64,000 nucleotides of DNA from Sinonovacula constricta (Eukaryota; Mollusca; Bivalvia; Cardiida; Solecurtidae), in contig CM017567.1 of assembly GCA_007844125.1 (NCBI GenBank), positions 456,011 to 520,010 on the forward strand, read 5' to 3'. A program made the translations under genes and the position numbers. This document shows, one piece after another, positions 55,758-64,000 of this stretch (its first letter is position 1; each line of letters starts with the position of its first letter). The notes under the pieces were generated by a model. That model saw only the letters and a program-made list of their open reading frames with translations, was not told the origin of the DNA and ran no database searches.

Positions 55758-56506
55758 CCTTTTTCCTTCTAGGCAACAAGAGATACTGCCAACAATATTT
55801 ATGCAAAAGTCTTGTTATCAGTACAATTTAAATATGTCCTTCGAAGAAAGAAACACCCTCAAAATAACAACAACAACAAAACAACATCCCAATAACTTAA
55901 CACCATATTTATAGTTTGTTGCAATAGATTTTGTTTTTATTGTAGATTAACCGTTCATTCGTAGTTGATATTTAAGACTGCAGGTACATGGCATACACAA
56001 TATACATTGCAAAATAAACCTAGATAGCCAAAAGCAACAATGATTATTTTTCCTACGTACTATAAAAAACAGTAAACGAATGTTGTAATATTAAAATACA
56101 CGTAAGTTCTTTCTTTTACAAAAAAACAACAAAAAACATAGTATTACTTTCTTTTCTAGTCGGAAAAATGTGTAATTATCTTTAAAAAAAAACCACCCTA
56201 CCCAATAAACAACATTTTGTTGATATGGCGAATTGGCTTTAATGTCCAAACTATGTGCAAATGTTTTCAATATATGCAATATAGTATATATAATACTTCT
56301 AGCTAACATACACGCTGGCATATGTTGAAACATTTTCTTTTCTTTTCAAAACACACATCCATGCATATTAAAGCACTAAAAAACCTTGATTCCATAACAA
56401 ATATTATAATAATTATATTGTTTCTAATACTGCTACTAGTACTACGTACGAAGCATGTAACTTATGTAAAATGAACAATAAAAAAGTGTGCGTTATGAAG
56501 TCGATT

Positions 56507-57769
56507 TTAAATGAGGAAAAAACGGACGTATTGTATTACAAGTTCGCCAACCCCGTTAAGCAAGAAACCATTTTGGGGATCACTAATAACGGACAGTGCA
56601 AGACCGCCTGCTTCTATTAATCGGTCATTATCCGAGAGTTTTTTTAAGAATGTAAATTCTCTGGTATTTTTTTCATGCACGAAATTTTTAAAGGAAACAC
56701 GACCAGTAAAAGTAGTTAGCTCTGTGTATTCCATAACAACAACAACGGTTTGTAACTTCACTTTCAAAGCCAAACATGGACCCTTGTTGTTATTTAGCTG
56801 TTTAGTAACGCCACCTAACCTGATGTTTGTTGTATAAGGAATACATGTAAACCTATATGAAATAGTGTTTTTTGTAACTATGTAATCCGATTTAAAAGAA
56901 TCAAGCAGAAACATGTATCTCAGATAGTACTCGTCTCTTTCTTCTTCCAGTGATACATTTTGTGAAATAAGCTGAGTTATCCTTTGTTGATACTTATTAG
57001 ATTTTAGTTTGCATATGCTTCCGCAAATCCTTGCTTGACTATCGTGATAATTTATTTTTTCCAGTTCGAACACATCTTTGCTTGCAAGCACTTGTGAACA
57101 TGTTTTTTCTAAGGTGTTCAGACCCATTTGCTGACAGATCATCTGAAGGCTGATAAGAACGTCACATGGTGTTGTTGCCTCCGCGTTTAGTTTAATTATA
57201 TTCTCACAATCTGAAATAAGTGTCTGCACTTGGTATGTGAATGCCAACTTAATCACTAAATGAATATTCTCTATTGTCACAGGTTTGCGAATGTGTGGAT
57301 AAAGGCAGAGAAGAAATTCTAGCATAGAGCTGAAGGTCGTGTCTGGTATTTCCAATGTTGCTGGAAGACTTTTTTCGAAAAGTTCACTGAAGACGGGAGA
57401 TAAGAGACCTAATACTGCCTTTGATACGTACAGACTCCTGCCTTCTACAACCAGTTTCAAATCTTCTTTCCATGTTTGTTTACTAAATGGGTGTTCTTCC
57501 CCATGTTTTGGAGCGTCTACATGATCTATTTCATCTATATGTTCACTATTGGCGTCTTGTCCCTTTTCAAATTCATTATTTGCCAGTCCAGTATCATCTG
57601 AGAACTGTGTAGTTTCTGTCCTTAAGCTCTGCTTGGTTTCCTTCTCTATATCTCCTCCTGCAGCTGGTAAGAGTTTGGAGTTCCCAGAGTCGACATAACT
57701 CCCTGTGTCTTCATTTGACTCATGATTCAATGCAGGCAATGAGCTTCCGCTTTTTTCAGTCGTACCCAT
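56507..57769 (-). CDS. BTB/POZ - BACK-like - MATH-like protein, copy alpha2
   Basis: Intact 420-residue frame starting at the same ATG as alpha1, inside a duplicate of the whole alpha1 neighbourhood. Same domain order: acidic tail 1-92, BTB 93-194, BACK-like and linker to about 302, MATH-like to the end. By hand count it differs from alpha1 at 16 of 92 tail residues, 6 of 102 BTB residues, 15 of 108 BACK/linker residues and 26 of 116 MATH-like residues plus a two-residue gap. The last residues are RFFLI instead of GLR, because about 150 bases present beyond the alpha1 stop are missing here and the frame reads into former 3' flank. The frame carries no premature stop, which suggests constraint or recent origin. 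Cullin-3 adaptor role is inferred. Confidence 0.84.
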   Translation of the reverse strand: MGTTEKSGSSLPALNHESNEDTGSYVDSGNSKLLPAAGGDIEKETKQSLRTETTQFSDDTGLANNEFEKGQDANSEHIDEIDHVDAPKHGEEHPFSKQTWKEDLKLVVEGRSLYVSKAVLGLLSPVFSELFEKSLPATLEIPDTTFSSMLEFLLCLYPHIRKPVTIENIHLVIKLAFTYQVQTLISDCENIIKLNAEATTPCDVLISLQMICQQMGLNTLEKTCSQVLASKDVFELEKINYHDSQARICGSICKLKSNKYQQRITQLISQNVSLEEERDEYYLRYMFLLDSFKSDYIVTKNTISYRFTCIPYTTNIRLGGVTKQLNNNKGPCLALKVKLQTVVVVMEYTELTTFTGRVSFKNFVHEKNTREFTFLKKLSDNDRLIEAGGLALSVISDPQNGFLLNGVGELVIQYVRFFLI

Positions 57770-58100
57770 AGTTATTTTAATAATTCCACCTATAGATTTT
57801 TTTCACTTTGTATTAAACAAAATTGTTTCCGAATACTGTGAACTGCAGTAATAAAGTCAATTGATTAAGTAGCTTTTAGAATCTTCGGTGAAGTTTATTT
57901 ACAGATATCATAGATATCACTTTGAATAAATCACAGTTACACTTATTTAAAATTCTTAATATAACTTTCCTAGTGAGACATTTTTAACTATATCTAGCTT
58001 GCCTACTTAGAAAACAGACTGAATGTCGAACCTCTTATCAGTTTGGGTTTTGATGTGTGGGTATAGATCGGACACGAAAAACTGGCATATCAGATTGCCT

Positions 58101-58107
58101 GTTTATA
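58101..58107 (-). promoter_or_regulatory. Possible TATA box of alpha2
   Basis: Same TATAAAC and neighbouring bases as upstream of alpha1, about 330 bases before the ATG. Conservation may simply reflect recent duplication. Confidence 0.28.
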
Positions 58108-58509
58108 GAGTGATCGAAATGACTCAACAATAAATAGATATACGGAGAAATGAACTATAATGCAATATAAAGAAGAGAGGATACGGTGGCATGATGATAA
58201 GGTCACAATTTGAAAAAGCTTAGGCCTTAGACAGTCATATCCTGTGTGTTTGTTTGACTATATGACGGAACTTTTAATTCGGATTAATATATACCGATAT
58301 GTATGGTAGTATAAAACTTTATTGATGTGTCAATTAGAAGTGGCAATTATGGAAGCATTCTGACAGGGTTTCAATCAAACAGTTTAGAACCAACATGTCC
58401 TTTATCAAAATCATCTAAAAGTATTGTCTGTCTTTGTTTTGTTATACTACCTTTTAAAAACGCTCAAAAAGTCAAGCATGAGTAAGGTATTTAGACCGAT
58501 GTATTATCC

Positions 58510-58520
58510 TGTTGTTGTTG

Positions 58521-58552
<32 letters not shown>
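58510..58552. repeat. (TTG)n and (TG)n microsatellite, unit 3
   Basis: Counterpart of 4349-4410, about 20 bases shorter. Confidence 0.9.
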
Positions 58553-58553
<1 letters not shown>

Positions 58554-59377
58554 CAAATAATAATCTAAATAATCAATACCTTAATACCCTACAGAGCAAA
58601 GGATATCTCTTTGCTTTTGTTTTTAATCTAGCATTTGCTTTGAGCAGACGCGAAATCCGATATGCTTTGTGTAATCGACTTAGAAAAATGTATCGAATGT
58701 CACATTATTGTTTGCCTTGCGACGTAACACCGGGCTGTTTGCGCACGATTCTACAAACTTATTGTTTTGCAATACACTGTTCATGCAGGGTTAGGTTACA
58801 TTGGTCATTAAGTTTATGACTTGAACAGTTGCCAAATTTATATTGTTCATATGTAACGCATAATATTCTTAATTGTATTATAGTCCTTGCCAGTTTATAT
58901 ATTTATATTTTATTCATTATCTTTTATTTAATGATTTAAAGTAATGTCATAATGATGAAAAGGGTCATGATGCTGCATGCCCAAGCAACCCACGGGTCAA
59001 TGTATTGTGTCAAAATCGTATGTCACTGTAATGCTGATTTTAAAAAAACGTAGCCTTGTCACGTTGATTAAGTACGCGAAGCGGCGGTTTTCTAGCATAT
59101 ATAAGATATGTTTATTACAATGCAAAGGGGGGTTCGTATCTTTGGTTTCAAATTGGTTAATTGGCTCTTTTTACGTTAACACGCTGAGATAGCAATTTAA
59201 ACCGATAATCGTTCCGATCAAATAAATAAATTTAACCAGATTACAAGAAATCGATTACATGCTTGTAAACATTTTTAAACTCACAACCATCTCCATCTCG
59301 ATTAAAAAAAATTAAGTCTTGTGTCGTTCGTCATGTTTAAATAAAAGTTTGCTTTTCGTATACGTTGTTTTTACAGC

Positions 59378-59535
59378 TAGAGCAGGTATGCATCCCGCGA
59401 GTGGGTCGGGGATGCCCCCCACCAACCATGTAAAAAAGTAGACATGTGAAAACACGTACATGTAAGCTTAAAAATGCTACGCTTTTAAAGTAAATTTTGT
59501 ATTTTGGCTGCTTAGGTCGAAGTAAGGGTAACTTT
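59378..59535 (+). repeat. G/C-run repeat element, unit 3 first copy
   Basis: Counterpart of 5218-5385 with a shortened C-rich run. Confidence 0.5.
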
Positions 59536-59849
59536 ATTTAATTATCAATTATTATAGTTATTTCCATGACGAAATATGTCAATGATACTGTTAATGGTCC
59601 GTTATTATATTAAGTCATGTAAGCCACATATCGTACAAACACGATGTTTTATACCATCTTAAATTCATTGTACACTATCTATTTTTATCCTTAAATCATG
59701 TTAGGTCATGTTAAAATCTACAGTCTTCCTTCACTGCAGTAAAGTCAAATGATTGTGTACCGCGCGATTGTGGGGATTTCCCCATGTTACACCAACGCTA
59801 TGTCAATAGCCGATTTACATTCAATTTACTACAGGGAAGTAAAGATCTG

Positions 59850-60025
59850 TCTGGGATGTTTTCTGAAATCAGGCATTGATCCAGGGTGGGGGATGCGGAT
59901 GCACCCCAACCCATAAACCAGGTATAAGAGTAGTGTTGTGCAAACACATACATGTAGGTTAAAATACTAAGCTTTTAAAGCAAATTTGTCTGTTGACAGC
60001 TTAAGTTGAATTTAGTGACCCTAAC
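59850..60025 (+). repeat. G/C-run repeat element, unit 3 second copy
   Basis: Counterpart of 5695-5880 with the G-run reduced to a few bases. Confidence 0.5.
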
Positions 60026-60116
60026 TGTGTATGTATATTCTGTATTTACTGCAATAAAGATTAAGGTATCTTGATTCATACAACCAAACGAAACTTTCTG
60101 GATCCGCCCATGAACC

Positions 60117-61150
60117 CATGAGCAGAGGATACAAAACATGTTTATGGTAAAATATGAGTTACGTATGCAGTCTTTACATAAATACCAAATGTATTTTAAA
60201 GTACATCAGCTGAGATCTACAGATTGCTTTCGTCAAAGGAGACATTGTTTGATTTTAAAGTAAATACCTCCTCCAACAACTTCAGATTTAAAAATACCAT
60301 TCTGAATAGCCTTCATTTAACTTGTCACTGATGAATAACGATCCGAAAGAGGTACAATTAGTTTTTTAAGTTTTGAAATGTATTTTAAAAGGGGATAGTA
60401 CATGAGGTGCGGTCTGCTTGTAGCGGCATTAAAGACAACTATCCTTATAGAGAATTTTTTTTGCCAGCTACCAATAATACGTCAATGTACTAAACCATCT
60501 ATCACAAGTACATACATTTATATACCTCAGCTAAACTTTTTTTTTGACTTAGCAAATTTGATAATGGAACTTTTCCACGAGAACTGTTCATTGTGTATAA
60601 TCGATATGGTGACAAGCATGTCATTTATTTTTTTCCTTTTTTACCGTATGTTTTATTTAAACTGCTGGTTCTTTCTTTAATTTCTTTTAAAACTGTTTTA
60701 ATCTTTTTATCAAGACATTGTGAAAATGAAGTTACTTTAGAAGAAAGACGTAAAGATTATACCTTGTGAAATATTGCGTCCACACTTATCTTAACAAAGC
60801 TAAATTCAATATTGTTTTGGCTGAACTTAAATTGTCTTTGAAGGTCAGACCTGTTTGTTTTACACATTTTTATCAAACTGCCATTCAATTTCTCCCATTA
60901 TTCAACTAATGCATCATGATATCTGAGGCGTTCATTTTATTATGTGTGATTCGAACCTGTCAGTTATTGTACGGCACTACAATACTTTACCTACTGAGGT
61001 ACCGGGTAGTTTTGACGCAAGCTAAATGCAAATTTATTATATAATGCAGTTATGACAATGTTTACGTAATCAATACAATCTATCTCATTAGTTTAGTTGT
61101 ATTCAACCGGCGCTCTGCAGTTTCCATTTCTTAAGTCGAGCCCAAAGTTG
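60117..61150. other. Unit 3 specific 1 kb segment
   Basis: Present between GGATCCGCCCATG and TTCAAATATTATCGTG, which are adjacent in unit 1 (about 5975). Contains a tRNA-like fragment on the minus strand near its right end. Could be an insertion here or a deletion in unit 1; no terminal repeats seen by eye. Confidence 0.6.
60946..61014 (-). mobile_element. tRNA-like fragment in the unit 3 specific segment
   Basis: The minus strand reads TACCTCAGTAGG (A-box-like), TATTGTAGTGCCGTACAATA (hairpin in the anticodon-arm position) and GGTTCGAATC (B box). No acceptor stem can be paired, so a SINE head or tRNA pseudogene is likelier than a working tRNA. Confidence 0.45.
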
Positions 61151-62849
61151 GTTCAAATATTATCGTGTGGGTCATTATTTCGTTATATATTTCTTTATTT
61201 AGAATTGTTTTGTACCGACAGCACTGCTTCATCAAAGCTTAAAATACGTCCAACTACACGTAACACAATGAATGAATATGTACACGCATACTTTGAATGA
61301 ATGTAGAATTAAACGCTGCATGAAGAACTCGTTCTGCTGTATTTGACTTGACTTGATTAACTAATTTCCAAATATTTGAAATTTGGCACTAAATCTACAA
61401 AGGAAATCACTGCCAGTGATTCCGTTTCAGGTTCAGCTGTTGTTTTTTGCAAACGATGTCACAAAATGATGTTAAAATTGTAACATTAGTAGAAGCAGAA
61501 TGATGACAAGACAGTTGTATAGGATTTATTTTATAGCTAAAACTACATAAATTGTTGTTCAAACTTTTTTTATTTTGGTTACCAAATGACACATTTCATA
61601 CACACGGTCCTTGCGATATAAATATACATATAGTATATATGCCTTAAAACTTAACTTACACAAAGAAACATATTTTAATTACATCTTCACCTAATACCGT
61701 ATCCTTTCCAATCTAGGAATGGTTATATAATACGAAAATATGACAATATGTGTCACTCTTAAGTAAAATTAAATAAACAAAATCTGACACAAAACAGATA
61801 GGAAAAGAGAAAAACTCGAGTTATGGACTTAGAACGACCAATCGGTCGACAAATTAACCGAATGTGTTGCTTTAAGCAATAAACAGAGCTATGAGGTCCT
61901 TGCACTTTCTTAAAATTTTGTTAATAACAACAACAAACGGATTGTTTGCGTTGAGTAATTCAAGCACACATTCAAATATTCAAACGTCATGCAAATAAAG
62001 CAATATCACCAAATTTGGCATAAATATTTTTTCAACCATATCATTTATACTTATTTTGAATATATTGTTTTAATAGAAATAGTATGCTACTGAAGAAATA
62101 CCGTTAAGGAACTACACATTAATTTAATGACTAATGATTAGGTCGATTCACATCTAAATGTTGATATGTTTTCCTCAATATAAATAAATAAATATATCTT
62201 AATGTAAAAATATTAACATATTAACTTTTATGATAAATAATATTTTTTTAATTTTCACGCTTTGCTGAAAGCCTTCATGTTGTATGCATAAAATGTATTT
62301 AGCTAAAGGGACATTATTCATGAATGTGTTTATCATGAAACACTCTCTCATAAAAGTTAAATGATATGTATGAATGGTGCGTTTTATCATATAGTCAGTA
62401 TCATGTTATATAGACATATGACGTATTATTGGTACTAGATCCAGAGAAAATAGAAATACCATAGTATTATATACATTTAAAGAATTCTTTACAAAAACTA
62501 CCATTAACCTTTTCATTATTATTTGTATAGGGCTCACAAAATGTAATGCTTGCAATAGCAATGGTTATCATGTTACCTGTAAATTTGTCAATTTCCACCG
62601 TACGTAAAGAAATTCTTTAAATTTTATCATTATGTGCAGGTTCCTCTATCATGTCGATTTTATTGTTCATACAGACATACTTGACTTGAACACTTTTTAG
62701 GAAAGTCCAAAGGAACGTATTGATCTACCAATATGAGTAACGTACATTTGTTCCAACAGATACCAAGCTTTGTACTTGTTTCTTTCTTCCACCAAAATTG
62801 TGTTCATTGAAGCATTGCCATTAATTATGTGTTTGTATTTATCGCAGTT

Positions 62850-63105
62850 TAGACGGAAACAATTACACAACTATGAACTATGGATTAAACAAAAACGCCT
62901 TACTTAAAAAAATCATTCATGAGAAACACAGTCGCTTTGCTCTGCCGTGTAATTATGTTGAAAATGAACTTTTGAGTTATAGTAAAGGAACATTTTAATC
63001 GATGAGAATATTCTTCTCTGTGTGGACTGGCCAAAGGCGCATACTATTGATCCTTTACGCTTTGTTTGTGACGATGAATTAAACGCTTACATAGTAAAGT
63101 GACAT
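62850..63105 (+). pseudogene. Possible decayed coding remnant, unrecognised
   Basis: From an ATG at about 62872 the frame gives MNYGLNKNALL, KKIIHEKHSRFALPCNYV and ENELLSYSKGTF before a TAA. One base shift later the frame continues with LIDENILLCVDWPKAHTI and DPLRFVCDDELNAYIVK to a TGA. Amino-acid make-up is protein-like (Trp, Pro and charged residues) and codons look non-random against the AT-rich surroundings, but I do not recognise a family. It lies between the end of block A copy 3 and gamma2. Confidence 0.3.
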
Positions 63106-63221
63106 GTCTTAAATACTTTTTTAAAAATCAATCGATACATGCTTCAGGAAAATCACATTATTGATACATTTGGTATGGTAGAGGCTTTCGGAAAATCTGT
63201 AAATAGAAGTGAACAAAACTA

Positions 63222-63613
63222 GATGAAAGTATTGTCACAGCTTTGCAAATGTTCGGATAAAGTCAGCAAAGAAATTCCGCCATAGAGCCGACCGTCGTGT
63301 CTGGTATTTTTAATGCGTTTGTCGGACCTTTGTCAAACATTCTACTAAGTAGAGGCGGACATAGAGCTAATAATAGTACTTGTGTGCCGTCTACAATCAA
63401 TGTAAAATAGTTAAATAGTCTCTCCACGTTTGCTTGCTGTTGAACCTCGTCTTTCCGATCCACAGTATCTACAGAATGTGAGTCTTTGGAAAGCTCTCTA
63501 TCTGCTTTTTGTTCTGTGTCTAGTATTTCGCCTGGCACTTCAATTCCGACTACAAATCTATTACACACTGACACGGAATATTCCTTTTCACCCGCTCCAG
63601 AGTCAGAACTCAT
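63222..63613 (-). pseudogene. BTB gene fragment, copy gamma2
   Basis: Near-identical duplicate of the 5' half of gamma1, same ATG and tail. Relative to gamma1 an 8-base insertion near 63404-63412 brings the downstream BTB sequence (LTLIVDGTQVLLLAL, PPLLSRMFDKG, LKIPDTT) into the starting frame, giving 116 open residues. The frame stops at a TGA (63263-63265) in the CxYP element; beyond it LYPNICKAVTI is still readable. Similarity to the family ends abruptly near 63222, so the rest of the BTB, BACK and MATH-like parts are absent. Truncation plus stop make a working adaptor very unlikely. The 5' flank matches gamma1 to the window edge. Confidence 0.78.
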
Positions 63614-64000
63614 AGCTAACCGCTCTGTCTAGCGTCAAACAAGTCAAAGTCCTTCTAATGCGACAGTAAATGTTACAACTAGTTAATTACAACTTGCACA
63701 ATCTAAATAAATATTGGAGCACTTTTTCCAACGTCATCTGCTTCCATTACCCGATATGACTTCAATTAAAATCCATTTAATCCTAAACAACTCATGTAAC
63801 ATGATAAACAATCGAACTTTTGATACCATATACATACACAAATACATTGATGTGAATGCAGGCAGTCGTTAAGGTCAATGTCGACATTTTTGTACTTAAT
63901 TGATTTAGATGATTATTAAAATCTCAACTTAATTTGTTTTGCTTATTTAAACCAGATTTAAAGTAAGTTCTTCATCGGAAATGAACTGGACAATATGGAG
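63222..64000. repeat. Gamma pseudogene segment, copy 2
   Basis: Duplicate of 34980-35750, still matching at the end of the window (ACAATATGGAG), so the true right boundary lies outside. Confidence 0.8.

Overview
The window looks like nuclear DNA of an invertebrate, most likely a bivalve or other mollusc (inference). It is AT-rich, sparsely coding, full of microsatellites, and carries tRNA-headed SINE copies of a kind familiar from molluscs. No bacterial, viral or organellar gene set is visible. The only protein family I can support is a lineage-specific set of apparently intronless BTB/POZ genes. Each has an acidic N-terminal tail, a BTB domain close to the nematode BATH type, a BACK-like helical stretch, a short coiled-coil-like linker and a C-terminal TRAF/MATH-like module. 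This is the layout of Cullin-3 substrate adaptors, although that function is inferred.

Three copies look intact: alpha1 (2351-3613, minus), beta1 (16609-17919, plus) and alpha2 (56507-57769, minus). Four are broken: beta2 (50150-51433, plus), gamma1 (34795-35363, minus), gamma2 (63222-63613, minus) and delta (41401-42599, minus).

The layout is explained by nested segmental duplication. Block A starts at 1, again at 21530 and again at 54779. Block B (beta gene plus flanks) is at about 14540-21530 and 48095-54778. The second A block lost, or never had, the roughly 9.6 kb that holds alpha. The third A block is complete to about 62745 and then switches to other sequence. The gamma pseudogene and its upstream flank occur twice (34980-35750 and 63222-64000). 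A 0.7 kb flank of delta (42620-43390) recurs downstream of both beta copies. Between the copies lie low-complexity arrays, SINEs, an unclassified dispersed repeat and long stretches without recognisable genes (28.97-34.8, 35.75-41.4 and 43.4-46.4 kb).

Taken together the window shows a birth-and-death gene cluster. By hand count alpha1 and alpha2 differ at about 6% of BTB residues but about 23% of MATH-like residues, so the presumed substrate-binding end is changing much faster than the presumed ligase-binding end. All identities and counts were made by eye and should be recomputed.
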